Assembly (NCBI GenBank): GCA_964575255.1
Contig: CAZNPZ010000040.1
Coordinates: forward strand, 1 to 26,025
Direction: 5' to 3'
DNA from: JAEZHK01 sp964575255
GTDB taxonomy: Bacteria > Bacillota > Clostridia > Christensenellales > Aristaeellaceae
Length of the DNA stretch: 26,025 nt
This document shows positions 7,172-15,237 of the stretch, piece by piece. The notes under the pieces were generated by a model. That model saw nothing but the letters and a program-made list of their open reading frames with translations, had not been told where the DNA came from and made no database searches. Within the stretch, counting starts at the first letter, position 1; the number at the start of each line of letters is the position of its first letter. Position numbers and translations under genes: made by a program.

Positions 7172-10100
7172 ATGAAATGGACGGACGATCAGCGCGCGGC
7201 CATCCTGTCGCGCGGCGAAGACCTGCTTTTAAGCGCCGCGGCCGGTTCCGGCAAGACCACGGTGCTGGTGGAGCGCGTGTTGTCGCTGATTGACGAGGGT
7301 GCGGACATCGATGATTTCCTGATCGTCACGTTCTCCCGCGCCGCCGCCGCCGACATGAGACGCAAGCTCACCGAGGAACTGATGGCGCGCGCCGAGACAG
7401 ACCCCCGCTTCGCGCCGCAACTGGAAAAGGTGGAGCGCGCGGCGGTCTCGACCATCCATTCGTTCTGCGCCGACCTTCTGCGCGAGCACTTTGAGTCCGC
7501 CGGGGTCGATCCGAAATTCCGCATCCTGGACGAGCCGGAATTAAAACAGTTGGAAGCGCAGGCGCTCTCCGAGGCGATGGAGAAAACGTATCAGGAGGGC
7601 GGGGAGGATCTCGACGCGCTGTGCTTCGGGCGCGCCGGCAAGGCCGTCGGCGCGCTGGCCCTGTCGCTGTACCGGTTCTCGCTGGAAAACCCCGATCCGG
7701 CGGCGTGGCTTCAGGCCGCCTGCGAGGAAATGCCGCGCTCGGACGGCGAAGCATGGTTTTCCGAGCTCGCACGCGCGGCGAAGGCCGCGCTTCGGGACGC
7801 GCGCGCCTATGTACTGTACGCGCGCTCGCTGACGGATGACCCGGACGGCCCCGCGCCCTACCGCGCGGCGCTGGACAGTGACCTTGAAACGCTGGATGAG
7901 ATGATCGCGGCGCCCGACTACGATTCTCTGTATGGGGCGGCGGCGCGCGTAAAGTACCAGACGCTCGGAACCTACCGCGCGAAGAAAGGAACGCCTTTCA
8001 GCGAGCGGCAGGAAGCGCTGAGGGATCAGGTGAAGGCGCTCCGGGATGAATCCAAAAAACAGATCAAAGCCGTTCAGGGGCAGTTGATGCCGCCGGAGGA
8101 CGCGATCGCCGACACGCGCGCGCTGGCCCCCGCGCTTTCGGCGCTGCGAAGGATTGCGTCCGCGCTTTCCGAAGGGCTTGAGGAACTCAAGGCGGAGAAG
8201 TCCGCGCTGTCCTACGGCGACCTGGAACACAGGGCGCTGCGCGCGCTTTCGGACGCGCGGGTCGCCGCCGCGCTCCGCGCCCGCTACCGTTACGTGTTCG
8301 TCGACGAGTATCAGGACGTCAGCGACGTGCAGGAGGCGATCCTTCAGCGCGCCTCGGAACCGGGGCGGCTTTTCATGGTGGGCGACGTCAAGCAGAGCAT
8401 CTACCGCTTCCGGCAGGCCGACCCGACGCTGTTCCTTGAGAAGTATCATCGGTTTCTTCGCGGCGACGGCGGCGCGATGGTGGCGCTGAAGCAGAACTTC
8501 CGCTCGCGCACTACGGTGCTGGAACTCGTCAACCGGGTGTTCGAGCGTGTGATGACCGGCGGCGACGCCGAGATCGATTACGACGACGCGGCGCGCCTTC
8601 GGCCCGGCGCGGCGTTTGACGGGGACGATCCGCCCGTTGAGCTGCACATCCTGGAAAAGCCGGACGGCGAGGCGGAGCCGGAGGGGGAGGAGGCGGACTT
8701 CTCCTCCGCCGAGCGGGAGGGCGCGCTGATCGCTTCCCGCATCGCGCGCCTCGTGGGGACGCCCTATTTCGACGCGCGCCGGGGCGCGTGGCGGCCGCTC
8801 GAATACCGGGATTTCGTGGTGCTGGCCCGAACCCGGAACGCGCTTCCCGCGGTGGAGGCGATGCTGTCCCGCGCGGGCATCCCGGTGTACACCGACGCTT
8901 CGGGCGGCTACTTTGACGCGCTGGAGGTGGAAATGGCGGTCGCGCTTCTCCGCGTGATCGACAACCGTCGACGTGATCTGGAACTGATGGCCGCGCTGCG
9001 TTCGCCCGCGTTCGCGTTCACCTCCAGCGACCTCGCGGACATCCGGAAGGCCGCGCCAAATGGCGCGTTCCGGGACGCGATGCTCACCCGCATGCAGGCG
9101 GGCGGCGCGCTTGCGGAGCGGCTTCGCGCGTTTGAGGCGCGGCTTGACCGCTGGCGGACGCTGTCCCGCGTATTGCCGCTGGGGCGGTTCATCGATCTCG
9201 TGCTGCGGGAGAGCGGCTCGTACGCCTACGCGGGCGGCATGCCCGGCGGCGCGGCGCGGCAGGCGAACCTCGACCTTCTGTGCGATTACGCCAGTAGCTA
9301 CGAGGCCATGCAGGGCGGCGCGCTCAGCGGCTTCCTTGCCTATGTGAAGGAGATCCGGAGCGGCGGCGACGACATGAGCGCAGCCCACGCGCTGGGCGAG
9401 GAGGATCAGGTCGTCCGTCTGATGACCATCCACAAGAGCAAGGGGCTGGAGTTCCCGGTCGTGCTCGCGCCGGAGATGGGCAGGAGGCTGAACGCCGCCG
9501 GGCGGAAGGGCGAATTTCTCGCGCACCGGGCGCTGGGCGTCGGCATCCGGATGAACGACCCCGCGCTTCATTCCTCGCGCCAGACGCTCCCGCAGGCGGC
9601 GATCGCCGCGCGCCTCACCCGTGAGGACTACAATGAGGAGATGCGTATCCTGTACGTGCTCATGACCCGCGCGATCGACCGGCTGATCCTGGTGGGACGC
9701 GCCGGGCGGAAGGACGCGCGCATCCGCTTTACGCTGTGCGGCGAGGCGGGCCTTAGGCCGACGACGTATCTGGAGGCGCTGGAGCCCGCGGCCCGCGAGA
9801 TGGGCGAGGCCGCGCTCGTCTCCTGGCATGGCCTGGAGGCAGCGGAGGACGCGCCGGGCGCCGCCCCGGCGGAAGCCGCGCCATCGGAAGAGGACGAAGC
9901 GCTCCGGCGCGCGATCCTGTGGCGCTACCCGTATGAGGACTTGGTCATGCAGCCGCTGAAGCTGACGGTCTCCGGCCTTGTCCGCGAGGAAACCGGCCCC
10001 CGCGCGCTGCCGCCGATGGGGAAGCGGCCGCTGTTTCTGACCGAGGAAGGCCCGCGCGCGGCGGAGTACGGAACGCTGACCCACAACGCGCTGATGGCGG

Positions 10101-10540
10101 TGAACCTCGCCGCGCTGCGCGCTCTGACCGGCCCCGCGCTTGTATCGAGGCTGGCGGACGAAATCAAAGCCCTCCGGGCGTCCGGAAGGCTGTACGGCGA
10201 TGTGGAACCGGAACTCCTCGCCCGCTTCTTTGAAAGCCCGACCGGACGGCGGTTGCTCGCCTCGCCCCGCGTGGAGCGGGAATGGCCGTTCAACCTGCGC
10301 GTGTCGGGCGGCGGCGAGCGCCTCTTGGTGCAGGGCGTGATCGACTGCTGCTTTCTGGAAAACGACGAATGGGTGCTGCTCGACTACAAGACCGACCGCT
10401 CGGACGACACGGACGCCGTCGCCGCCCACTACAGGCCCCAGATCGACTGGTACGCGCGGGCGCTGTCTGAGATCACCGGCATTCCGGTCAAAGAGCGGCT
10501 GATTTGCCTGCTCCGCGCGGGTCTGGCGATAAAAATCTGA
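7172..10540 (+). CDS. addA: ATP-dependent helicase/nuclease subunit A (AddA)
   Basis: 1122 aa from ATG at 7172, preceded by GGGGGAG; the upstream ATG at 7106 would start before the terminator. AddA is the 3'-5' helicase and nuclease subunit of AddAB, which resects double-strand breaks for RecA-dependent repair. The UvrD-like Walker A is AAAGSGKTT (22-30), and motif II is DEYQD (378-382). Motif VI is around LYVLMTRAIDRLIL. The C-terminal RecB-type nuclease shows Asp1058 (VQGVID), Asp1071 and Lys1073 (LLDYKTD), so it looks active. Family length is usually 1150-1250, so this is slightly short but has all key motifs. addB, normally just upstream, is not here; its place is taken by the PfkB-family kinase. 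A GC hairpin without T-run (10543-10558) follows the stop. Confidence 0.95.
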   Translation: MKWTDDQRAAILSRGEDLLLSAAAGSGKTTVLVERVLSLIDEGADIDDFLIVTFSRAAAADMRRKLTEELMARAETDPRFAPQLEKVERAAVSTIHSFCADLLREHFESAGVDPKFRILDEPELKQLEAQALSEAMEKTYQEGGEDLDALCFGRAGKAVGALALSLYRFSLENPDPAAWLQAACEEMPRSDGEAWFSELARAAKAALRDARAYVLYARSLTDDPDGPAPYRAALDSDLETLDEMIAAPDYDSLYGAAARVKYQTLGTYRAKKGTPFSERQEALRDQVKALRDESKKQIKAVQGQLMPPEDAIADTRALAPALSALRRIASALSEGLEELKAEKSALSYGDLEHRALRALSDARVAAALRARYRYVFVDEYQDVSDVQEAILQRASEPGRLFMVGDVKQSIYRFRQADPTLFLEKYHRFLRGDGGAMVALKQNFRSRTTVLELVNRVFERVMTGGDAEIDYDDAARLRPGAAFDGDDPPVELHILEKPDGEAEPEGEEADFSSAEREGALIASRIARLVGTPYFDARRGAWRPLEYRDFVVLARTRNALPAVEAMLSRAGIPVYTDASGGYFDALEVEMAVALLRVIDNRRRDLELMAALRSPAFAFTSSDLADIRKAAPNGAFRDAMLTRMQAGGALAERLRAFEARLDRWRTLSRVLPLGRFIDLVLRESGSYAYAGGMPGGAARQANLDLLCDYASSYEAMQGGALSGFLAYVKEIRSGGDDMSAAHALGEEDQVVRLMTIHKSKGLEFPVVLAPEMGRRLNAAGRKGEFLAHRALGVGIRMNDPALHSSRQTLPQAAIAARLTREDYNEEMRILYVLMTRAIDRLILVGRAGRKDARIRFTLCGEAGLRPTTYLEALEPAAREMGEAALVSWHGLEAAEDAPGAAPAEAAPSEEDEALRRAILWRYPYEDLVMQPLKLTVSGLVREETGPRALPPMGKRPLFLTEEGPRAAEYGTLTHNALMAVNLAALRALTGPALVSRLADEIKALRASGRLYGDVEPELLARFFESPTGRRLLASPRVEREWPFNLRVSGGGERLLVQGVIDCCFLENDEWVLLDYKTDRSDDTDAVAAHYRPQIDWYARALSEITGIPVKERLICLLRAGLAIKI

Positions 10541-10542
10541 AG

Positions 10543-10558
10543 CCCCGGCGTTCCGGGG
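10543..10558. terminator. weak hairpin between convergent addA and vanZ-like genes
   Basis: CCCCGG (10543-10548), loop CGTT, CCGGGG (10553-10558) between convergent genes. No T-run on either strand, so any termination would be weak. Confidence 0.35.
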
Positions 10559-10574
10559 GTGTTCGGTGACGATG

Positions 10575-11105
10575 TTATTCCTTGCTTTCGCGCCGCGCGC
10601 GGTTTCGCAGGCGATACCGGATGTCCCACAGGATCATCTGCCGGATCATCAGCGCGAACGCGCCGCCGGTCAGCGCACCGCCCGAATCGATCAGGACATC
10701 CCGAACCGCGGGCGACCGGCCCAGTGACGACGCCTGCGTCCACTCGTCGAACCCCGCGAACGCGGCGCACGCGATCAGGACGATGGCCAGTTTGATGACC
10801 GGGCGCATCTTGAAGGGCGCGAGCATGATCATCCCCGCGAAGCCGAGCAGCGCGTATTCCAGCGCGTGCGCGCCCTTTCTGACGAGAAAGTGCAGCTGGT
10901 CGTATTCCGCGGAATCGCGCTCCGGCTTCCCGTCCGGGTGAACGATCACCGCCACCACGTCGGTCACTTCCTCGCTGAGCGCGTCGCTCTTTACGCCGTC
11001 CTGCAGCGAAAAGCCGTGGATCATCCAGGCGACGACCGCGATCATCGTCCACGCGATCAGCTGATAGGCGATGAAGCCGAGTTTTCTTTGAAGATCCTGA
11101 CGCAC
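10575..11105 (-). CDS. VanZ-family membrane protein
   Basis: 176 aa from GTG at 11105. The frame stays open to a GTG at 11183, but that lies only about 5 bases after the predicted transcription start; GTG 11105 follows GAGG and sits just before the first membrane helix. Four predicted helices: one at residues ~9-27, and three after the conserved RKGAHALEYALLG block. The second family signature is DEWTQ...GRSPAVRDVLIDSGGALTG. VanZ gives low-level teicoplanin resistance in enterococci; most homologues, like this one, are unlinked to vanA clusters and have no proven role. No other resistance gene is nearby, so a resistance role should not be assumed. Confidence 0.85.
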   Translation of the reverse strand: MRQDLQRKLGFIAYQLIAWTMIAVVAWMIHGFSLQDGVKSDALSEEVTDVVAVIVHPDGKPERDSAEYDQLHFLVRKGAHALEYALLGFAGMIMLAPFKMRPVIKLAIVLIACAAFAGFDEWTQASSLGRSPAVRDVLIDSGGALTGGAFALMIRQMILWDIRYRLRNRARRESKE

Positions 11106-11194
11106 ATGCCGCCTCGTTTCCGCAGATGGCGGTTTTTGATTGGCCACCGGCGTCAAATTATTGTATGGGCTTCGTATCCGCACGCTTCCAATAT

Positions 11195-11223
11195 ATTGTA
11201 GCGTGGCCGGGCGCGTGCGTCAA
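11195..11223 (-). promoter_or_regulatory. promoter of the vanZ-like gene
   Basis: On the minus strand, TTGACG (11223-11218), 17-base spacer, TACAAT (11200-11195). The start near 11188 leaves an ~80-base leader to GTG 11105, supporting the shorter protein start. Confidence 0.7.
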
Positions 11224-11437
11224 CGCCCCCCGGCGAGAGCCCTGCGACGCCTTTCAGCGAGGTGCTTGAGAAATAATTCCAATCGGTGAATGGTCGTCGC
11301 ATCGCATCGCTGCCGCGGCAGCCTCACCGCCGCCAAAGGAGTCTGGAAATCAGGGCTTCCTTCGCCAGGCTGGGGCGCGGTAGACGTGTTCACAATGTGT
11401 CGGCGAGGTGTCGGCAATCCGTCGGCCGGATTTATTC
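11224..11437. other. intergenic stretch without a recognisable gene
   Basis: No convincing coding frame or known RNA. It holds the palindrome CTGCCGCGGCAG (near 11311-11322) and three closely spaced GTCGGC copies (about 11399-11426) just upstream of the promoter at 11438, which might be a regulator site. Confidence 0.4.
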
Positions 11438-11466
11438 TTGACAAACTAGAAGAAACATTATATCAT
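11438..11466 (+). promoter_or_regulatory. promoter upstream of a doubtful small ORF
   Basis: TTGACA (11438-11443), 17-base spacer, TATCAT (11461-11466). It points toward the frame starting at 11513 and, farther on, hppA. Confidence 0.55.
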
Positions 11467-11512
11467 GCTATTTGGTCAAGATTTTGCGATTTACCGCACA
11501 GGGGGTGTTCGC

Positions 11513-11896
11513 GTGAGTTCGTACATCCGGAAGCCCTGCTGGATTCGGTCGGTTGCGGCGCTGTTGGCGCTGGGTTGTGCCGTTCTTTCGTTGGGCATCC
11601 TGTTGATGAACGCGCCCGCAGCGAACGCACTCGGCGGATCATCTGCATGGTTCATGCCGCTTTTCGTCCTTGCCGTTTCGCTTGAGGGCATATCGGACGA
11701 CCGGCTTTTTGTTTGTTTTCCGCATTCGCAGGCGACGGGAGTGACCGCCGCCTCGATTTGGTCCCTGACCCCGAACGAGAAACAATCTTCCGTGCGCGCG
11801 TCCGTCGTACGCCAGAGATGGTTCCGTGCGCCACCCATCGGCCTGATCCCGCTTTTTCGGATGCCAAATGCCGCGACATCGCGTCAGTTGCCGTAG
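11513..11896 (+). CDS. hypothetical small membrane protein, possibly decayed
   Basis: Not recognised. 127 aa from GTG at 11513, with a GGGGGTG ribosome site six to seven bases upstream and a promoter at 11438-11466. Residues ~13-32 (SVAALLALGCAVLSLGILLM) and ~41-52 are hydrophobic, suggesting one or two membrane segments. The second half lacks the GC-rich third positions typical of neighbouring genes and has no recognisable domain, so the gene may be a truncated remnant or not a gene at all. It lies 142 bases before hppA. Support comes only from promoter, ribosome site and hydrophobicity. Confidence 0.3.
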   Translation: MSSYIRKPCWIRSVAALLALGCAVLSLGILLMNAPAANALGGSSAWFMPLFVLAVSLEGISDDRLFVCFPHSQATGVTAASIWSLTPNEKQSSVRASVVRQRWFRAPPIGLIPLFRMPNAATSRQLP

Positions 11897-12038
11897 AAGC
11901 CGGATGTGAAGCCTGAGGTGATCAGGGAACCACAGAGGCTCTAAGCGCCGGGTGAACGACGTCGAGGGTGAAAGGCATGACCGCGGAAAATGGAGACAAA
12001 CTTGGTGGACAAACGATTTTTACGAGGGAGTTGTTGGC

Positions 12039-14123
12039 ATGTTGTGGGCGATCGTGGCAATCGTGGTATCCATCGTGGCGCTGGGCGTCGCGGCGTATTT
12101 CTACCGCTGGGTAAAAGCGCTTCCCACGGCGAACGCGGAAGTTGACCGGATCAGTGACCTGATCCGCAAGGGCGCGTTCACCTTTATTAAGCGCGAGTAC
12201 AAAACACTGGCCATCTTCTGCGGCGTGGCGGGCCTGTTCATTGTGCTCTTCCTGCCCAGCCCGATCTGGTCGAATCCGGACCCCATGCACAATGTGGGCA
12301 TGCTGCTGAGCTACTTGTTCGGCTCCGCGCTGTCCGCCACCGCGGGCATCGTGGGCATCTCGATCGCGACCTACGCGAACTCCCGCTCGGCTTCCGCGGC
12401 GCGTGAAGGCATCGCCCCCGCGTACATGGCGGGTTTCCGCGGCGGCGCGGTCATGGGCATGGCGGTCGTGGCGACCTCCCTGATCGGCACCGCGATCCTG
12501 TTCCTGATCAAGAAGGACAACCCGGATGAGCTGATCATGGCGTTCAGCTTCGGCGCGAGCTCGCTGGCGCTGTTTGCCAAGGCCGGCGGCGGTATCTTCA
12601 CCAAGACCGCGGACATCTCCGCCGACCTCACCGGCAAGGTGGAGCTGGGCATCCCGGAGGACGACCCGCGCAACCCCGCCGTCATCGCCGACAACGTGGG
12701 CGACAACGTGGGCGACGTGGCCGGCATGGGCGCGGACCTGTTTGACTCCAACGTGGCCTCCATCGCGGCGGCGGTCGTCATCGCGACGGTTCTGGGCAAA
12801 ATCGAACTGATCTTCTGCTTCGGCGCGCTGGGCCTGCTGGCCTCGATCGTCGGCGTGTTCGTCTCCAAGATCGGCAAAGACGGCGACCCGGGCAAGGCGC
12901 TCAATAACGGCACCTACCTGACCTGCGGCCTGTTCGCGGTGTTCACGCTGATCGCGACGCTGATCCCGCCCCACTTTGGTATGGAACTGAACGACGCGCT
13001 GCGCATCTGGGGCGCGTCGGTGTTTGGCATGGTGGCGGGCGTGGTCATCGGCATCACCTCCGAGTTCTTCACCGGCGACGACAAGAAGCCCGTGTCCCGC
13101 GTCGCGTCCGCCTGCCAGAACGGCCCGGCGTTCACGATCCTGTCCGGTTTCTCCTACGGCCTTGTCAGCTCGCTGCCCTCGATGGTCGGCATCGGCCTCG
13201 CGGCGCTGGTTTCCTACAAGATCTGTGAGCCGCTCGGCGGCAACTACCCGATGCTGGGCATTGCGATGGCGGCCATCGGCATGCTGTCGGTCGTCGGCAT
13301 GATCATCGCCAACGACGCGTACGGCCCGATCGTCGACAACGCGCGCGGCCTGGCCGAAATGTGCGACCTGGGCGACGAAGTCCTCGAGATCACCGACAAG
13401 CTGGACTCCGCCGGCAACACTTCGAAGGCCATCACCAAGGGCTTCGCGATCGGCGCGGCGGGTCTCACGGTCATCGCGCTCTTGGGCGCGTTCAAGGAGA
13501 CCGCCGAACAGGCGATCCGGGCGATGGGCAGCAACGTGACGATCAGCTTCAACCTGATGGATCCGCTGGTCTTCTTCGGCCTGATGGTCGGCGCGGCCAT
13601 CCCGGCGGTGTTCTCCGCCATGCTGATCCTGGGCGTTGACCGCAACTCCGAGAAGATGGTCGCGGAAATCCGCCGCCAGTTCAACTCCATCCCCGGCCTC
13701 AAGGAAGGCAAGCCCGGCGTACATCCGGAGTATGAGAAGTGCATCGACATCGCCACCGTCGGCGCGATCAAGGAACTGATCCCCGCGGGCCTGATGGCGA
13801 TTCTGGGCACCCTGGCCGTCGGCTTCATCGGCGGCGTCAACGCCATCGGCGGCTTCCTGGTGGGCAACATCGTCACCGGCCTTCTCTTGGCGCTTCTGAT
13901 GAGCAACGCGGGCGGCCTGTGGGACAACGCGAAGAAGTACATCGAGTCCGGTAACAACGGCGGCAAGGGCAGCGACGCCCACAAGGCCGGCGTCATCGGC
14001 GACACCGTCGGCGATCCGTTCAAGGATACCGCCGGCCCGTCGATCAACACGCAGATCACCGTCGTCATGCTGGTTTCCAACCTCGCAGCCAGCATGTTCG
14101 TCGCGATGTCGCTGATCAAGTAA
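12039..14123 (+). CDS. hppA: membrane-bound proton-translocating pyrophosphatase, K+-independent type
   Basis: 694 aa from ATG at 12039, preceded by GAGGGAG. About 16 membrane segments are expected. The enzyme hydrolyses pyrophosphate in the cytoplasm and pumps ions out across the membrane. The active-site loops are present: DISADLTGKVELG, then DNVGDNVGDVAGMGADLFDS (218-237), and near the C-terminus GDTVGDPFKDTAGPSIN. In the motif GNTSKAITKG the fifth residue is Lys463. Lysine here marks K+-independent enzymes, while Ala marks K+-dependent ones. Known Na+-pumping members are K+-dependent, so H+ is the likely ion. Length is typical (650-750). It is monocistronic with a strong terminator. No clear promoter was seen in the 140 bases upstream. 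Confidence 0.96.
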   Translation: MLWAIVAIVVSIVALGVAAYFYRWVKALPTANAEVDRISDLIRKGAFTFIKREYKTLAIFCGVAGLFIVLFLPSPIWSNPDPMHNVGMLLSYLFGSALSATAGIVGISIATYANSRSASAAREGIAPAYMAGFRGGAVMGMAVVATSLIGTAILFLIKKDNPDELIMAFSFGASSLALFAKAGGGIFTKTADISADLTGKVELGIPEDDPRNPAVIADNVGDNVGDVAGMGADLFDSNVASIAAAVVIATVLGKIELIFCFGALGLLASIVGVFVSKIGKDGDPGKALNNGTYLTCGLFAVFTLIATLIPPHFGMELNDALRIWGASVFGMVAGVVIGITSEFFTGDDKKPVSRVASACQNGPAFTILSGFSYGLVSSLPSMVGIGLAALVSYKICEPLGGNYPMLGIAMAAIGMLSVVGMIIANDAYGPIVDNARGLAEMCDLGDEVLEITDKLDSAGNTSKAITKGFAIGAAGLTVIALLGAFKETAEQAIRAMGSNVTISFNLMDPLVFFGLMVGAAIPAVFSAMLILGVDRNSEKMVAEIRRQFNSIPGLKEGKPGVHPEYEKCIDIATVGAIKELIPAGLMAILGTLAVGFIGGVNAIGGFLVGNIVTGLLLALLMSNAGGLWDNAKKYIESGNNGGKGSDAHKAGVIGDTVGDPFKDTAGPSINTQITVVMLVSNLAASMFVAMSLIK

Positions 14124-14143
14124 TTCATCGAAACGTATTGAAG

Positions 14144-14177
14144 CGCGCGGCGGGCCTTTGGGCCCGCCGCGCGTTTT
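14144..14177 (+). terminator. intrinsic terminator of hppA
   Basis: Perfect 13-bp GC stem (14144-14156 with 14161-14173), 4-base loop and four T, 20 bases after the hppA stop. Confidence 0.9.
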
Positions 14178-14205
14178 CGTGCCGACTCAGCCGCACACGC
14201 GAAAG

Positions 14206-14238
14206 GGCTGCCGCGCCGGAATTTTCCGGCGGACAGCC
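14206..14238 (-). terminator. terminator of the Cys-motif small gene (possibly bidirectional)
   Basis: Near-perfect stem of about 15 bp (GGCTGCCGCGCCGGAA against its complement). On the minus strand it follows the small gene by ~20 bases and runs into CTTTCG; on the plus strand it is followed closely by GCTTTTTA. Confidence 0.6.
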
Positions 14239-14255
14239 ACGCTTTTTACTTGGTA

Positions 14256-14564
14256 TTACAGTTCGGGGGTTACACAGCCCTTCGGGAATTCTGCGGAGCA
14301 GGCGGTCTCGTGGAAGCCGTCCAGCGCGTCCTCCGAGGCGTTGCGCGTTTCAACGGGCGCGGGCGGCAGATCGTCCGACATCCGCGCGGCGCCCGCCAGC
14401 GGCCTTGTTTTCACATCCGGGACGCTCGCGCAGGGCGTCAGGCAGGGCGGCGCGCCCACCGTCGGATCGGCGCAGCCCTTCGGAAATTCCGGCGAACAGA
14501 CCATGCTGTCATAATCCTTCACATGCTTCGCGCTTCGGGATTCAGAATGATGCATGTTTTCCAT
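14256..14564 (-). CDS. small Cys-rich protein with duplicated C-S-x-E-F-P-K-G-C motif
   Basis: 102 aa, no family recognised. The ATG at 14564 follows a very strong ribosome site (AAGGAGG, about nine bases upstream). The sequence holds six Cys. CSPEFPKGC (23-31) and CSAEFPKGC (89-97) are near-identical nonapeptides, and a C-LTP-C pair sits at 41-45. Between them is a polar, Pro/Ala-rich stretch. No signal peptide or membrane segment is visible. The duplicated motif, strong ribosome site, candidate promoter (14625-14653) and terminator argue for a real gene. It could be a metal-binding or disulfide-linked protein, a spore or coat component, or a modified-peptide precursor. No modification enzyme lies next to it. 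The function is unknown. Confidence 0.6.
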   Translation of the reverse strand: MENMHHSESRSAKHVKDYDSMVCSPEFPKGCADPTVGAPPCLTPCASVPDVKTRPLAGAARMSDDLPPAPVETRNASEDALDGFHETACSAEFPKGCVTPEL

Positions 14565-14624
14565 CCTTCACGCCTCCTTGATCGCCCGGCCGCGCTTGCG
14601 GCCGGCGCGTTTCGTTCTGTCCGT

Positions 14625-14653
14625 TATATACCCGCGCCGCACAGGGTTTGAAA
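14625..14653 (-). promoter_or_regulatory. candidate promoter of the Cys-motif small gene
   Basis: On the minus strand, TTTCAA (14653-14648), 17-base spacer, TATATA (14630-14625). A strong hairpin, CCGGCCGC against GCGGCCGG (about 14586-14605), lies between it and the ribosome site and may end PadR transcription or structure the leader. Confidence 0.4.
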
Positions 14654-14673
14654 CGCGCCACTTTGGATCCAGA

Positions 14674-15234
14674 TCAGGAATCTTCCGGCAGTTCCCCCGT
14701 CTTCCCGGAACCTTCCCGCGCGTACTGCGCGCGGAATTCGTCTGCCCAGGCGTTAAGCGTTTCCAGCACGCGAATCTGCTGATCCATCACCGCGCGTCCA
14801 GTCAGCGGAATGTGGGCGCGACGCGGCTTCATGCTGGAAATCATCGAGAGGTTGTCCGAAATGCCGTCCCGGATGGCGTCGATCAGCAAAAGCGCCTTTT
14901 CCGCTGGAAGTTTGTTGAGGTTGGCCACCACCGCGTTGAAGTCAAACAACACTTCAACGGGCTCCCGCGCGCCATCCTCCATCAGTGACTCAAAATAGGC
15001 CCTGCCGGACGGCGTGATCGAATACACCGTCTTCTCCGGCATGCGGCCTTCCCGAAGGGTCTGGCGCGTCAGGTAGCCTTCTTCCTCCAGCCGGATCAGC
15101 TTTTTGTAGACGGATGGCGTGCTGATCTTCAGCCACTTATTAAGGTTCCGATACTCGATGTGCTTTTGAAGATCGTAGGCGCTTCGGGGCGCGTCGGCCA
15201 CCAGCCCCAGGAGGATCAGGTCAATGGATGACAT
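14674..15234 (-). CDS. PadR-family transcriptional regulator
   Basis: 186 aa. The ATG at 15234 is three bases past the stop of the upstream CMD-like gene, with the GAGGAG ribosome site inside that gene's last codons, so the two are translationally coupled. Residues ~5-80 are the PadR winged helix (LILLGLVADAPRSAYDL, then PSVYKKLIRLEEEGYL and a KTVYSITPSGRAYF wing), followed by a helical dimerisation region. PadR proteins usually repress their own operon and a detoxification or transport gene. A likely target is the AT-rich repeat region in front of the CMD-like gene. The C-terminal ~20 residues are polar and probably disordered. Confidence 0.92.
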   Translation of the reverse strand: MSSIDLILLGLVADAPRSAYDLQKHIEYRNLNKWLKISTPSVYKKLIRLEEEGYLTRQTLREGRMPEKTVYSITPSGRAYFESLMEDGAREPVEVLFDFNAVVANLNKLPAEKALLLIDAIRDGISDNLSMISSMKPRRAHIPLTGRAVMDQQIRVLETLNAWADEFRAQYAREGSGKTGELPEDS

Positions 15235-15237
15235 TGT

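Noticed and set aside
7541..10429. 962-codon open frame antisense to addA
   Set aside because: It mirrors addA codon structure; GC-rich third positions keep the opposite strand open. The Arg/His/Val-rich product has no domain, and addA on the other strand has all its motifs.
11922..13982. 686-codon open frame antisense to hppA
   Set aside because: Shadow of hppA: the product is an Ala/Asp/Gly/Arg/His-rich string without domains, ribosome site or promoter.
14250..14651. Plus-strand frames over the Cys-motif gene
   Set aside because: No ribosome site and no repeated motif; the minus-strand frame has a strong Shine-Dalgarno and an internal duplication at protein level.
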